A stretch of DNA of 64,000 nucleotides from Photobacterium toruni. GTDB taxonomy: Bacteria; Pseudomonadota; Gammaproteobacteria; Enterobacterales; Vibrionaceae. Location of the stretch: positions 806,001 to 870,000 of the forward strand of contig NZ_AP024854.1 in NCBI RefSeq assembly GCF_024529955.1. Direction: 5' to 3'. Positions 49,617-60,090 of the stretch are shown here, piece by piece. The position numbers and the translations under genes were made by a program. The notes under the pieces were generated by a model, which saw only the letters and a program-made list of their open reading frames with translations, had not been told where the DNA came from and ran no database searches. Numbering within the stretch: the first letter of the stretch is position 1; each line of letters starts with the position of its first letter.

Positions 49617-50591
49617 ATGCGCAGCGCTAAGTTATTTCAATACCAACTTCCAATGGATTCTGGCGTTATTTTACGAGATCAGCGTTTGGTTACGCGTGAA
49701 GGTTGGGTGGTTGAGTTGTGCCAAGATCAACAATTAGCTTATGGTGAAATTGCGCCATTACCTGAATTTAGTGTTGAGAATGTCGCTGAGGCAGGAGAGC
49801 AAGCACAACAGTTACTGTCACAATGGGTTGCAGGTGAAATGCTTGATCTTGAGTCAGCTTATCCATCTGTGGCTTTTGGTATTAGTTGTGCTATCGCTGA
49901 GTTAGCCGCTGAATTTCCTGTAACAGGTAATTATTTAGTCGCACCATTATGTTCAGGAGATCCTGATGATTTAGTGGAACGATTAAATCAGATGCCTGGC
50001 GATAAAGTGGCTAAGATTAAAGTTGGCATGTATGAAGCGGTACGTGATGGTATTGTGGCAAATATGCTACTTGAAGCCATTCCCGATATGCAATTACGGC
50101 TTGATGCTAATCGCCAATGGACGCCATTAAAAGCACAACAATTTGCTAAATATGTTAAGCCTGAACATCGCGCTGGCATTGCCTTTTTAGAAGAACCTTG
50201 TCGTTTACCGAGTGACAGTTTAGCGTTTGCACAACAAACAGGGATCAATATTGCTTGGGATGAAACCGTGCGAGATGCTGGATTTGAAGTGAAAGCAGAA
50301 CAAGGTGTTGCTGCGATTATCATTAAACCAACATTAATTGGCTCACTTGAACGTTGTATTGCATTAATCGAGCAAGCACATGCTGTGGGACTTACCGCGG
50401 TGATTAGTTCTAGCATTGAATCAAGCTTGGGCTTAAATCAATTAGCGCGTTTAGCCCAATGGCAAACGCCAAGCGTCATTCCTGGGTTAGATACAATGCA
50501 GCTATTTCAAGTGCAATTGATGCAGTCATGGCCGGGTTGTGAATTACCGGTGATCCCTCTATCTGAATTAGACATGGTATGGCACAAATAA
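49617..50591 (+). CDS. menC: o-Succinylbenzoate synthase
   Basis: MenC is an enolase-superfamily dehydratase making o-succinylbenzoate. The 324-residue protein has [12 protein letters not shown], the catalytic KIKVGMYE (Lys-x-Lys), the metal ligands [16 protein letters not shown] and AWDETVRD, and IIKPTLIGS (second Lys). It follows menH after 85 bp. In E. coli and, as I recall, Vibrio, menB sits in this gap; here there is no room for it. Confidence 0.95.
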   Translation: MRSAKLFQYQLPMDSGVILRDQRLVTREGWVVELCQDQQLAYGEIAPLPEFSVENVAEAGEQAQQLLSQWVAGEMLDLESAYPSVAFGISCAIAELAAEFPVTGNYLVAPLCSGDPDDLVERLNQMPGDKVAKIKVGMYEAVRDGIVANMLLEAIPDMQLRLDANRQWTPLKAQQFAKYVKPEHRAGIAFLEEPCRLPSDSLAFAQQTGINIAWDETVRDAGFEVKAEQGVAAIIIKPTLIGSLERCIALIEQAHAVGLTAVISSSIESSLGLNQLARLAQWQTPSVIPGLDTMQLFQVQLMQSWPGCELPVIPLSELDMVWHK

Positions 50592-52003
50592 AAGCAAAAT
50601 TTAACAAGTGGCCTTGGCAATATTGGGCAGAGCAACGACCAACTGAAATTGCGATTTCATTAGGTGATGTAAAGGCAGGGGCTGTTACGTGGAATTGGAT
50701 TGAAGTTACAGCCAATATTGAAAAATATGCTCAATGCTTGGTTGCTCAAGGGGTGAAGCGAGATCAATTAGTTGCGGTGGTTGCGCCAAATAGTATCGAT
50801 GTATTATGGCTACTATTAGCGATTATTCGTGTTGGTGCTCGTTATGTTGGTCTCAATCCTAAGTTGCCAGCGAAGGCATTAATTGAGCAATTAACCGCAT
50901 TAGATAATGATCATATTTGGTGTCCAGATATTGATATGGCGCAATCCTTGTCGAAGCAGACGTTATCGCTGACCCCAGAGATAACGTCTGAGCGTATTAT
51001 TCCGGTGATGTGGCAAGAGCATCGTCCCATTTCGTTGACACTAACCTCTGGCTCGACAGGTTTACCTAAAGCGGTTGTTCACCATGCACAATCCCATTTA
51101 GCCAGTGCGAGTGGGCTGTTCAAGCACATGACTTTTACTGCTGATGATAGTTGGTTGTTGTCGTTACCGTTATTTCATATCTCGGGATTAGCGATTGTGT
51201 GGCGATGGCTATATCGTGGTGCAAGAATTGTGGTGGTAGAGCCACAATTACAGCAACAGGCACTGCAATGGGTTAGTCATGCTTCATTGGTTCCGACACA
51301 GTTACAACGCTTTCTTGATTCTGAATATGCACAGCAGCACCAGTTACAACAAGTGTTATTAGGTGGCGCGACTATTCCTGTTAGTTTAACTACGGCTGCA
51401 AAACAAGCCGGCATTGAATGTTGGAGTGGCTATGGTATGACAGAAATGGCATCAACAATAACCGTTAAACGTGCCAATAGCAGTGCTGGGGTGGGAACTG
51501 TTTTACCTCATCGAGAACTGATTTTACGTGATGGTGAAATTTGGGTTCGAGGCAAAGTGCTTTGTTTAGGGTATTACCGTAATCATACTATTTTCTCATT
51601 GATAGGATGTGATGATAACGATGATTGGTTTGCCACTAAAGATTTAGGCGAATGGCATGATGATGAATTATTTATTCGAGGTCGTGCTGATAATATGTTT
51701 ATTTCTGGTGGTGAAAATGTACAGCCAGAAGATATTGAACAGGTATTGTTACAACATTCGGTAGTGAAGCAAGCTATCGTACTGCCAATAGATGATCATG
51801 ATTTCGGGGCGAGACCGGTGGCAATATTAACCACAGTGCAACGGCTAGATAATCATTTAATTGATGAACTGGTTACTTATATGTCACAGCATGTGGCGCC
51901 TCATAAACGGCCAGTACGTTATATTGCATTACCCGATAGTTTTACCCAAAGTGTAAAAATATCACGGTTAGATTTAGCGACATGGTTAGCATCTCAAGCT
52001 TAA
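50579..52003 (+). CDS. menE: o-Succinylbenzoate-CoA ligase
   Basis: MenE activates o-succinylbenzoate with CoA, providing the substrate of MenB. The 474-residue AMP-forming ligase shows [15 protein letters not shown] (P-loop), [29 protein letters not shown] and [12 protein letters not shown]. It starts inside menC (13-base overlap), so menC and menE are translationally linked. Confidence 0.95.
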   Translation: MAQIKAKFNKWPWQYWAEQRPTEIAISLGDVKAGAVTWNWIEVTANIEKYAQCLVAQGVKRDQLVAVVAPNSIDVLWLLLAIIRVGARYVGLNPKLPAKALIEQLTALDNDHIWCPDIDMAQSLSKQTLSLTPEITSERIIPVMWQEHRPISLTLTSGSTGLPKAVVHHAQSHLASASGLFKHMTFTADDSWLLSLPLFHISGLAIVWRWLYRGARIVVVEPQLQQQALQWVSHASLVPTQLQRFLDSEYAQQHQLQQVLLGGATIPVSLTTAAKQAGIECWSGYGMTEMASTITVKRANSSAGVGTVLPHRELILRDGEIWVRGKVLCLGYYRNHTIFSLIGCDDNDDWFATKDLGEWHDDELFIRGRADNMFISGGENVQPEDIEQVLLQHSVVKQAIVLPIDDHDFGARPVAILTTVQRLDNHLIDELVTYMSQHVAPHKRPVRYIALPDSFTQSVKISRLDLATWLASQA

Positions 52004-52021
52004 AATAAAAGGCATCTTAAT

Positions 52022-52055
52022 AAAAAGGCGAAGCATAATAGCTTCGCCTTTTTAT
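52022..52055. terminator. menE terminator (probably bidirectional)
   Basis: AAAAAGGCGAAGC pairs with GCTTCGCCTTTTT around ATAATA. Confidence 0.9.
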
Positions 52056-52132
52056 TTTCAATTTTTTACTATGTAGGTGTTTAATAGAGATGGATTTGGT
52101 TAACACACAGATGAGCAATGATGGCGTTATTA

Positions 52133-54007
52133 CTAGCGTTTATCACCACGTAATGCTATTACTTGTTGGCGTAGTAATTGGCTATTAGTTGTTTCTGAAT
52201 GTACGCAATTTCCGGCAATAATGGTAACTTTTGACCAAAAACGTTTAGGGCGCTTTAATAAAGCATGCCCGCCCTCACGACTAAAATAACTGCCCCATAA
52301 TCCTTGTAAAGCCACAGGGATCACCTCAACACTTGAACGCTTAATGATTAAATCAATACCTCGCATAAAGGGGGCGATTTCGCCATCTTGCGTTAAGTGA
52401 CCTTCTGGAAAAACACAGACAATATCGCCATTTTCTAAATAGGTCGCAACTTGAGAAAATGCAGCGCGGACTGATTTACGATCATTTGAATCAACAGGGA
52501 TCGCTTTGCATGCACGACAAAAAGTATTAATGATTGGCAGATTATAAATGTGTTGATCCATTAAAAAGCGAATTGGACGAGGGCAAGCGCCTGCTAATAG
52601 TAGGGCATCCATATAACTAACATGATTACAAACTAACAATGTACCTCCTTGTTGAGGTAAGTTATTAAGATTGTGATGTTGGACGCGGTACATGGTGTGA
52701 GATACAACCCACACGACAAAGCGCCAGAAAAAATCAGGAGCTTGAAAATAGATATAGACTAAGACTAATCCGTTTAATCCTGATAATAATAAGAAAAATT
52801 GAGGAATCGACAGGTGTAATAACGATAAGCAAATAATAGCAACAATGGCACTGATAACCATAAAGACCGCATTCCAAATATTATTAGCGGCAATAATTTG
52901 AGCGCGTTGATCTTCTTGAGCGCGTTGTTGCATTAAGGTATATAACGGTACGATAAAAATGCCGCCAGCAACGCCAAGTAATAATAGCGAGATAAAAACA
53001 GGCCATAATACAGGTTGGGTGATAAAGGTTAATATTGAATCACTTGCGGGGATAACGCTAGGTGTCATGGCATAGAGCCCGAAGCCAAATAGACTAATAC
53101 CAAAGCAACCAATGGGAACAATACCGGGATCTATGCGGTGTTGTGATATACGATCACATAACATTGAGCCAATAGCGATACCGATAGAGAACAATGTTAG
53201 TAAGAAAGAAACAGCAGAAGCTTGGCCGCCTAAATTAGTTTTAGCAAAATGAGGGAACTGGGTTAGGTAACAAGCACCAAGGAACCAAAACCAACTAATA
53301 CCGATAATACACTGAAAAATGATTTTATCTTGTTGGGCTATTTTCATGGTGTGGCGAGTCTGTTGCCATGGGCGCCAATGAAATTTGATATGAGCTTGGC
53401 TTGGTGGTGCCGCTGGAATCGCTAATGAGGTAATATAGCCTAAAATAGCAAAAATGATCACACTAATAGCGGCAATATAGCGACCATTGTCACTATTCGC
53501 TATTACTCCTGCAATAATAGTCCCCAGTAAAATAGCAAGAAAAGTACCTGTTTCAACCAGAGCATTGCCTGAGATTAATTCATTTTTTTTAAGGTGTTGT
53601 GGTAACAAGGCATATTTAGCTGGGCCAAAAAAGGCAGATTGAGTACCCATCAAAAACAGTAAAAATAATAGCGCTAGATAACTTTGATAAATAAAGGCAA
53701 TGGCTGCGCAACACATAATAATTACTTCAGCCAGTTTGACTATACGCATTATTTTTGCTTTATCATAAATATCAGCAAGAATACCAGCAGAGGCTGAAAA
53801 TAAGAAAAAGGGCAGAATAAATAATCCAGCGGCTAAATTAATTAATAGATCTGCATTAAGTGGTAATGTGTGTACTGAAGCATATGCAATAAAAATTAGC
53901 AGAATATTTTTATACACATTATCATTAAATGCCCCTAAAGCTTGTGTCAGAAAATAAGGTAAAAACCGTCGTTTGGTTAACAGGCTAGACTGAGGATTAG
54001 GGGACAT
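52133..54007 (-). CDS. MFS lysophospholipid-type transporter fused to a PlsC-like acyltransferase
   Basis: The 624-residue protein has two parts. Residues about 1-410 form an MFS transporter like LplT (LTQALGAFNDNVYKN, the LplT/Aas opening; AGILADIYDK). Residues about 430-624 form a glycerophosphate acyltransferase with NHVSYMD (the H-x4-D box), IPVDSNDRKS and VFPEGHLTQDG. E. coli Aas acylates lysophospholipid using its own acyl-ACP synthetase domain; this protein lacks that third domain and must use acyl-ACP or acyl-CoA made elsewhere. A role in retrieving and re-acylating lysophospholipids is inferred. It is co-transcribed with a TetR regulator 18 bp upstream. Confidence 0.9.
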   Translation of the reverse strand: MSPNPQSSLLTKRRFLPYFLTQALGAFNDNVYKNILLIFIAYASVHTLPLNADLLINLAAGLFILPFFLFSASAGILADIYDKAKIMRIVKLAEVIIMCCAAIAFIYQSYLALLFLLFLMGTQSAFFGPAKYALLPQHLKKNELISGNALVETGTFLAILLGTIIAGVIANSDNGRYIAAISVIIFAILGYITSLAIPAAPPSQAHIKFHWRPWQQTRHTMKIAQQDKIIFQCIIGISWFWFLGACYLTQFPHFAKTNLGGQASAVSFLLTLFSIGIAIGSMLCDRISQHRIDPGIVPIGCFGISLFGFGLYAMTPSVIPASDSILTFITQPVLWPVFISLLLLGVAGGIFIVPLYTLMQQRAQEDQRAQIIAANNIWNAVFMVISAIVAIICLSLLHLSIPQFFLLLSGLNGLVLVYIYFQAPDFFWRFVVWVVSHTMYRVQHHNLNNLPQQGGTLLVCNHVSYMDALLLAGACPRPIRFLMDQHIYNLPIINTFCRACKAIPVDSNDRKSVRAAFSQVATYLENGDIVCVFPEGHLTQDGEIAPFMRGIDLIIKRSSVEVIPVALQGLWGSYFSREGGHALLKRPKRFWSKVTIIAGNCVHSETTNSQLLRQQVIALRGDKR

Positions 54008-54025
54008 TCTGTTGTTCTCGTTAAG

Positions 54026-54622
54026 TTATTTATGCCATGAATTGAGGTAGGTATCTAATAAATTATTAATTAGAGCCTTACCATCAACAGGGCTTGACGT
54101 GAATAATTTATCATCGACAGTCAGTAGGGTAATACCATGTACACCAGCCCAAATAACACGGCTTGCTTCAAGGACTTGTTTTTCGCTCATGTCACTATTA
54201 ATTTGACCAATTAGGGCTTCAAGCATACCGGTCATATTATCAATACGATCAGTTTGCCATTCAGGAAGATCTTCGCCATTCATTGTGTGTTGGAAAATTA
54301 ACTGCCAACGATAAGGATGTGCGGTAGCAAAATCGAGATAACAGAAAGCAAGATTACGTAATGCTTGTTGTGAAGACGTTGAATCGCGAACACATAATTC
54401 AGCTTGTTGAAATAATTCATCAAGTGTTTGAGCAACGGCATGAAGAAGTAATAGATTATAGTTACCAAACACATTAACTAAAGTACTTGGAACATAGCCA
54501 ATCATTGCTGCGACTTTACGTAAGCTCAATTCATGGTGTGGATGTTCACTGAGAAAATTTTTCACTTGCTCAAGTGTCATATTTACCAATTCTTCACGGG
54601 TATGATCATTTCTTCTTGCCAT
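54026..54622 (-). CDS. TetR-family transcriptional regulator
   Basis: The 198-residue protein has a TetR-type DNA-binding domain at about residues 10-60 (REELVNMTLEQV, then LSLRKVAAMIGYVPSTLVNVFG as the helix-turn-helix). A C-terminal ligand domain with WAGVHGITLLTV follows, as in the WHG-type C-terminal group. It is the first gene of a two-gene unit with the transporter-acyltransferase, so it probably represses this unit and responds to a lipid-like ligand. Ligand and operator are not visible. Confidence 0.9.
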   Translation of the reverse strand: MARRNDHTREELVNMTLEQVKNFLSEHPHHELSLRKVAAMIGYVPSTLVNVFGNYNLLLLHAVAQTLDELFQQAELCVRDSTSSQQALRNLAFCYLDFATAHPYRWQLIFQHTMNGEDLPEWQTDRIDNMTGMLEALIGQINSDMSEKQVLEASRVIWAGVHGITLLTVDDKLFTSSPVDGKALINNLLDTYLNSWHK

Positions 54623-54821
54623 TAAATTATACTCTTTAAGTCTGTGTGCAATTGTCGTAATTAGTCTAGTAATAGACTGATCTTTTAATTATTTTAATAA
54701 TTGCCGTCCCTGAGCCATTATGGGAAATATACCTTTCCCATAATGTAAGTATTAAGGTATTAATGCCGCCTTAAGTGGCGAAAGCATATAATGCCCCAAT
54801 ACGAATCACCAAATTTAAATG

Positions 54822-55226
54822 CTAAGCGTTTCGTTTCTTTGTGTTTTCTAGCGATACTTGATCATTTAGCGTCCAAAAATCGATAAGAATACCAATCAGG
54901 AAGAAACCAAACGTACATAGATAAAGAATACCGGTTATCCATTTCCCCATATACATACGGTGAGCACCAAATACACCCAAGAACGTCAATAGTAGCCATG
55001 CAATGTTGTAATCAATTTCACCACTGGTGAAACGTAAATCTGATTCACGGTTCATTGAAGGAATTAAGAAGAAGTCGATTATCCAACCTATTCCACATAA
55101 ACCTAATGTTAAAAACCAAATTGTACCTGTGACTGGCTTACCATAATAAAAACGGTGAGCACCGGTAAAACCAAAAATCCACAATAGATAACCCACAAAT
55201 TTACTATGTGTATTGTTCTCTTGCAT
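54822..55226 (-). CDS. TM2-domain membrane protein with two repeats
   Basis: From the ATG at 55226 (GGAGATAGCT before it) the protein has 134 residues. Two TM2-like units are present, each two helices joined by a short polar turn: GFTGAHRFYYGKP and GVFGAHRMYMGKW. Each is followed by a Gly-rich second helix with a conserved Asp (IDFFLIP, IDFWTLND). The function is unknown for bacteria. The frame extends 27 codons further upstream, without a ribosome site. Confidence 0.85.
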   Translation of the reverse strand: MQENNTHSKFVGYLLWIFGFTGAHRFYYGKPVTGTIWFLTLGLCGIGWIIDFFLIPSMNRESDLRFTSGEIDYNIAWLLLTFLGVFGAHRMYMGKWITGILYLCTFGFFLIGILIDFWTLNDQVSLENTKKRNA

Positions 55227-55633
55227 AGCTATCTCCATAGAGAAAATCATAATAATGAATAAAAGTAACCTCGGTAAATTGAGAGAGTTAACTTTTATTG
55301 ACGCCATAAAAAACAGTATATAATAATAAACCTGTGTTGCGGATAATATATGGAATGATCTGAGGATTTTTACTTTTTAAGGTCTGTTTGATCAATTTAT
55401 TTAGCATAAATATGCACAGTGAATGTGTTTATGTTTTTTTAGATAAAAAATAACGTAATATAATGCCTATATTATTAGTGTTAGATGTCTGATTGTTATG
55501 TGTTTAGAACGCTACTTTAAATAAACACTGTTGATGTTAAACGTTAGTAACAATTTTAATGAGTGATTAAATTGACATTTTGTAGCTAATAGCTACGATG
55601 CTTAGAGTCAACGACGAAGGTATATCGATTATT
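55227..55633. other. TM2 gene-Tim44-like gene divergent intergenic region
   Basis: AT-rich, no gene seen; both promoters should lie here. Confidence 0.4.
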
Positions 55634-56506
55634 ATGAAACGCTTTTTTACCGTATTTGCTCTTATTGTGGCGGTGTCGTTTACAGCACCACATGCAGAAG
55701 CAAAAAAATTCGGTGGTGGTAAGTCATTTGGTAAAAGCTTTAAAACCGCTCCGGTTCGTAAGCAACAACCACAACAGACTGATACTATCCGTAAACAAAA
55801 TCCTACCGCAGCATCATCAGCGAAAAAAGGCCTAATGGGTGGTTTATTAGGTGGTCTTCTTGCTGGTGGTTTGTTAGCTGCTTTCTTTGGTGGTGCATTT
55901 GATGGTATCCAATTTATGGATATTCTGATCATCGGTGTGATTGCCTTTGTATTGTTTAAATTATTTAAAGCAATGCGTGCTAATAAAGGTACTCCTATGG
56001 GGCACCGTGAGTCTTATGCGGGTAATTCTCCTCGCCAGTCTCAGCAGCAACAGCAACAGCAGCAGCAGTTCCGTCAAGGTGCAGCGCAGCAACAGTCATC
56101 TGGTTTTGAATCAACAGATAGTGATGTACCGTTTAACTTGCCGCCAAACTTTAATATGAATACATTCCTAAATGGTTCTCGTGATCATTATCGTGTTATT
56201 CAAGGGGCATGGAACCATAACGAATTAGAAAAGATTCGTGAATATGTATCGCCAGCTCTAATGGCAGATTTAACGGCAGAGCGTGCAAAACTGGTGGGCG
56301 ATCAACACACTGAAGTGATGTATGTTGATGCCGAACTTGTACGTGCAGATCATGACGCTAATATGGCGCAGCTAAGTATTAAATTTAGTGGCCGTTATAA
56401 AGACAGCGCTGAAGGCATAGAAGAAGACATTAATGATGTATGGCATTTAGAGCGTGATTTACGCAAACCAAATGCACCATGGTTAATTGTTGGTATTCAA
56501 GCATAA
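55634..56506 (+). CDS. Tim44-like domain exported/membrane protein
   Basis: The 290-residue protein has a signal peptide (MKRFFTVFALIVAV ... PHAEA), then KKFGGGKSFGKSF. A Gly-rich hydrophobic stretch (GGLLGGLLAGGLLAAFFGG) comes next, a second helix (LIIGVIAFVLFKLF), a polyglutamine tract of nine residues and a C-terminal Tim44-like domain (MNTFLNGSRDHYRVIQGAWN; DVWHLERDL). Proteins of this layout are widespread in proteobacteria with unknown function. I start at ATG 55634; AAGG lies 13 bases upstream, and ATG 55598 is an alternative that would hide the signal peptide. Confidence 0.87.
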   Translation: MKRFFTVFALIVAVSFTAPHAEAKKFGGGKSFGKSFKTAPVRKQQPQQTDTIRKQNPTAASSAKKGLMGGLLGGLLAGGLLAAFFGGAFDGIQFMDILIIGVIAFVLFKLFKAMRANKGTPMGHRESYAGNSPRQSQQQQQQQQQFRQGAAQQQSSGFESTDSDVPFNLPPNFNMNTFLNGSRDHYRVIQGAWNHNELEKIREYVSPALMADLTAERAKLVGDQHTEVMYVDAELVRADHDANMAQLSIKFSGRYKDSAEGIEEDINDVWHLERDLRKPNAPWLIVGIQA

Positions 56507-56524
56507 CTGCAATTAATTACTGTT

Positions 56525-56586
56525 AAAAAGCCGCTAATAGCAAAATGTTTCATATAATATGATGATTTTGTGAAGCGGCTTTTTTA
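56525..56586 (+). terminator. Terminator after the Tim44-like gene
   Basis: AAAAGCCGCT pairs with AGCGGCTTTT; an inner stem CAAAAT/ATTTTG extends it; T run follows. Confidence 0.85.
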
Positions 56587-56789
56587 TATATCTCAATAGC
56601 TTAGTTTGTTTTTTATACAATTGTGAAACTGGGTGACTGCTAGATGTTCAAATTTTTGATACGGATCTCATCTTGAGAGAGAAAGATCTTCAGATATTGA
56701 TCTCTGCACCTAGTTTTCTTACCAACAAACGCTAATATTAATAATAGATTATTTATCCCACTGGGATTTTCCATATTATAGAGGTGACT

Positions 56790-57035
56790 ATGCTATACAC
56801 TCCCGATATCGTTGATGAAATGAATCTACTGGTGAAATTCCCTATGCATAGCAATATGGAAGGCATTAAGGTTCACAGCGATGCAAGTCCTGCTATTATC
56901 TCTGCAGCACAACGTTTGCATGCGAAAGGATTTGTGACTGAAGAGGATGGAGGATATTTGACATATTCTGGCCATCAAGTGGTAGAAAAAGCGAAAAGTG
57001 CATTACGTATCCTCACTGGAACAGCTAAAGAATAA
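56790..57035 (+). CDS. TIGR02647-family small protein, probable DNA-binding
   Basis: The 81-residue protein matches the TIGR02647 family as I recall it: DIVDEMNLLVKFP, NMEGIKVHSDASP, AAQRLHAKGFVT and DGGYLTYSGHQVVEKA. The family is found in gammaproteobacteria and is sometimes called DNA-binding; no function is established. ATG 56790 has GAGGTG just upstream, better than the GTG at 56784. Confidence 0.85.
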   Translation: MLYTPDIVDEMNLLVKFPMHSNMEGIKVHSDASPAIISAAQRLHAKGFVTEEDGGYLTYSGHQVVEKAKSALRILTGTAKE

Positions 57036-57064
57036 CAACATTTTTCAATGAACAAGTAGGATGA

Positions 57065-57316
57065 TTATTCGGTTATCTGCTCTAGTTCAGTAATAATGAT
57101 TAAGGCTTGTTCATTGGTATTACCACAAATATCAGAACAAGCTTTAAAATTATGACATACCGCTGGGCGCTCAGAATTGCCAAATAATTTGCATAAATTA
57201 GCATCATTAAGTTGAACACAGCGCACCCCAGCAGGTTTACCGCTAGCCATTCCTGGAATAGGGGATGATATACTTGGCGCGATACAACATGCACCACAAC
57301 CTAAACGACATTCCAT
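57065..57316 (-). CDS. YkgJ-family cysteine-cluster protein
   Basis: The 83-residue protein carries eight cysteines in the arrangement of the zinc/iron-chelating family: MECRLGCGACC, GVRCVQL, LCKLFG and CHNFKACSDICG. A metal site, possibly Fe-S, is inferred. A larger member of the same superfamily (YcgN) lies 290 bp away on the other strand. Confidence 0.87.
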   Translation of the reverse strand: MECRLGCGACCIAPSISSPIPGMASGKPAGVRCVQLNDANLCKLFGNSERPAVCHNFKACSDICGNTNEQALIIITELEQITE

Positions 57317-57608
57317 TCTATTTCTCTCTTTCTACTTTGCAAATCGGCTGCGCAAATTACCATTGTTAATCCTAAAAGCCAAATGACTTAGTGATTTTAT
57401 CGGTCACAATTTTTTATAGAGTGACGATATATTTCTACGTTAAATGATAATAGCTATTATTTATATGGTTATTAGTGATTAATAGGTATTTTTAATTTGC
57501 AGTTTACCGTATTGATCGCTATAAAAACCGCCTGCTTTATTTTTTGATAAGCTCATTCTTTATTGTGGCGTATTTAACGGCACAAATAACAATACTGGTG
57601 TAAGTATC

Positions 57609-58052
57609 ATGACTCATTTTTGGCAACAGAAAGACTTAACGACAATGACAGATCAAGAGTGGGAATCACTTTGTGATGGCTGTGGCAAGTGTTGTCTACA
57701 TAAGTTAATTGATGATGATACTGATGATATTTACTACACCAATGTCGCTTGTAGCTTACTTGATAACAAAACATGTTCATGCAAAGATTATGCTAACCGT
57801 TTTGAGTCAGGTGAAGAGTGTCTTAAATTAACACGTGAGCGTATTGAAGAATTTGTATGGTTACCTGAAACCTGCGCTTATCGCTTGCTTGCGGAAGGCA
57901 AACCTTTACCTGAGTGGCATCCATTGATCACGGGGTCTAAAGAAGCAATGCATGCCGCAGATGAATCGGTACGCAATAAAATTGTGTATGAAATTGATGT
58001 TATTGATTGGGAAGATCACATCCTAAATCACCCTAATCGTATTAGTGAATAA
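57609..58052 (+). CDS. ycgN: YcgN family cysteine-cluster protein (UPF0260)
   Basis: The 147-residue protein has [36 protein letters not shown] and [11 protein letters not shown], the fixed cysteine pattern of UPF0260. The role is unknown; metal binding is likely. In E. coli it neighbours minC/ycgM; here it stands alone with its own terminator. Confidence 0.93.
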   Translation: MTHFWQQKDLTTMTDQEWESLCDGCGKCCLHKLIDDDTDDIYYTNVACSLLDNKTCSCKDYANRFESGEECLKLTRERIEEFVWLPETCAYRLLAEGKPLPEWHPLITGSKEAMHAADESVRNKIVYEIDVIDWEDHILNHPNRISE

Positions 58053-58081
58053 TCTCAATAGAGATAGCTAACGTTATTAAA

Positions 58082-58122
58082 TAACGCCCCTGTCATCAAA
58101 AATGTGACGGGGGCGTTTTTAT
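58082..58122 (+). terminator. ycgN terminator
   Basis: AACGCCCCTGTCA pairs with TGACGGGGGCGTT, followed by T. Confidence 0.85.
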
Positions 58123-58208
58123 TTCATGTCTAAATAACGATATAGAACGTACTTTTTGAAGATCTGGCTCCTTTTAATTCTCTTACTAAAAGGAGTTTAA
58201 GAGGTTGA

Positions 58209-59153
58209 TTACAATTGCTGTTGAGCGAGTTCTAAGCGTTCAATAATTGGCGCTGCTTTATTGAGACAACGAATATCGGTAAATAATAACTTTGCTTGTG
58301 GATATTGATGACGTAAATAAGCAAACCATTGTTTGACACGGTTAGGATAATATAAGCCTTTATCGCCTTTAATTTCAAATTGAGAGTAAGTTAATAATAG
58401 GGCTAATACTTGCTCCCATGTCATAGGCGCTTGATTATATTTAACCACATTACCTAAGTTAGGTAAGTTTAATGCGCCACGGCAAACCATTAACGCATCA
58501 GTGTTGGTTGCCGCTAAACATGCTTGACCATCAGCATAGCTCCATACTTCACCATTGGCAATTATCGGTAAGGTAACATGCTGACGAAGTTGACGAATAT
58601 AATCCCATTTAATGGTATCTGCTTTATAACCATCATCTTTAGTTCGAGCATGAATAACCATTTCATCAGCGCCAGCTTGTGCAATTGCATCGGCGATCTC
58701 AAAGCATTGTTGTGGATCATCCCAGCCTAAACGTACTTTTGCCGTTACTGGTTTAGTTGGATTAACGGCAGCACGGGTTGCTTTCACTATTTGATAGATT
58801 AACTCGGGCTCTTTTAGTAATACCGCGCCACCACGGCTCTTATTTACCGCTTTAGCTGGACAACCAAAATTAATATCGATGCCTGCTGAACCTAAGTGAC
58901 ACGCACGATGAGCATTTTCTGCCATCCAATGTGGATCTTGACCTAATAGTTGGACGCGAACCGGCGTGCCAGAGCGTGTTTTACCGCCTTGATGTAATTC
59001 AGGACATAAACGATAGAAAACACTATTGGGTTGTAGGCTATCAATGATACGTACAAATTCAGTTACGCAAAGATCATAGTCATTAATCTCGGTTAGCATC
59101 TCACGCATTAGATGATCTAATACGCCTTCCATCGGGCCTAAAATAACTCGCAT
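58209..59153 (-). CDS. dusC: tRNA-dihydrouridine(16) synthase
   Basis: Dus enzymes reduce uridine in the D loop with FMN and NADPH. The 314-residue protein begins RVILGPMEGVLD. It has the catalytic Cys in INFGCPAKAVNKSRGGA, then TAKVRLGWDD, VIHARTKDDGY and ANGEVW. The NFGCPAK and VLDHLMREML forms and the length are those of DusC rather than DusA or DusB. Confidence 0.95.
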   Translation of the reverse strand: MRVILGPMEGVLDHLMREMLTEINDYDLCVTEFVRIIDSLQPNSVFYRLCPELHQGGKTRSGTPVRVQLLGQDPHWMAENAHRACHLGSAGIDINFGCPAKAVNKSRGGAVLLKEPELIYQIVKATRAAVNPTKPVTAKVRLGWDDPQQCFEIADAIAQAGADEMVIHARTKDDGYKADTIKWDYIRQLRQHVTLPIIANGEVWSYADGQACLAATNTDALMVCRGALNLPNLGNVVKYNQAPMTWEQVLALLLTYSQFEIKGDKGLYYPNRVKQWFAYLRHQYPQAKLLFTDIRCLNKAAPIIERLELAQQQL

Positions 59154-59231
59154 AGGGGTGTTTGCTCTATTCGGTAAATACGCTAAGGGGCAAGAGTCTA
59201 GTGCGAGTTGGTGAATTTGTCATCTTTGTTT

Positions 59232-59924
59232 TTACTTTGACCGCAGATGATGACCTGAAATTACGGTGATTGGTGGTAAGTCATGCTTATCACATGCAAT
59301 GGCTATTTTTACCATACTTGTTGCAACATCTTCTGCTGGAATAGGTGTGAAGTGTTGCAGTGGACCAACCATTAGAGGGTGAATTGTTTCAAAAATACGT
59401 TGAAGGGCTATTTCATCTTTACGGGGGTGATTACGTTCACCTTTAAGGGGGCCTGGGCGAACAAAAATACAGTGTTCAAACGCCAATGCTGTTAATGCTT
59501 GTTCCATGTTACCTTTGCAGCGTAAATAATGAGCGGGTGAGTAGCTCGAGGCTCCTAAGCTGGAGACGACGATAAGATGCTTCACTCCTAAATTTTTCAT
59601 AGTAATAGCAACACTTTTGACTAAATCAACATCAATCGCTTCAAGTGCTTGTTTAGTCCCTGCTATTTTTTTGGTTGTACCTAAACAAATAAAGCCATAT
59701 TCAGGTACTGGTTGTTCATTTTCCCAAGCGATAATACGTAATTGGCTGTCTATAATTTGGTGTAATTTCTTACTGTGAAAAGGCAGTGGGCGACGAGCCA
59801 AGCTGTAGATATAATTAAAGTGCGGGTGATCGAGTAATTGATGTAATAGCTCAGTACCGATTAAGCCGCTAGCCCCAGCTATAATCGCATTTAACGAATA
59901 GGGTGACATAAGTGCATCCATCAT
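59232..59924 (-). CDS. NAD(P)-binding Rossmann-fold protein, atypical SDR
   Basis: The 230-residue protein has an N-terminal dinucleotide loop NAIIAGASGLIGTELL. VVSSLGASSY and RCKGNMEQAL follow (an active-site Tyr is not clear), then FVRPGPLKGER. This fits the NmrA/HTATIP2-like group of atypical short-chain dehydrogenases, often regulatory or of unknown substrate. Three Met codons at the start (59924, 59921, 59909) are possible. Confidence 0.85.
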   Translation of the reverse strand: MMDALMSPYSLNAIIAGASGLIGTELLHQLLDHPHFNYIYSLARRPLPFHSKKLHQIIDSQLRIIAWENEQPVPEYGFICLGTTKKIAGTKQALEAIDVDLVKSVAITMKNLGVKHLIVVSSLGASSYSPAHYLRCKGNMEQALTALAFEHCIFVRPGPLKGERNHPRKDEIALQRIFETIHPLMVGPLQHFTPIPAEDVATSMVKIAIACDKHDLPPITVISGHHLRSK

Positions 59925-60090
59925 AGTAATTCGAAAGTTATAAATAACGTATTTTTATCTGATTTGCTTTTAACTTTATCAAATTTTAGTCATTAACGGT
60001 GATTAATGGTGTGGTTATGGCAGCTAACACACGGATTCGACGTATAATACCGCTAAAGTGAATCAAAAGAATTAATCAGTAGGACATCGA

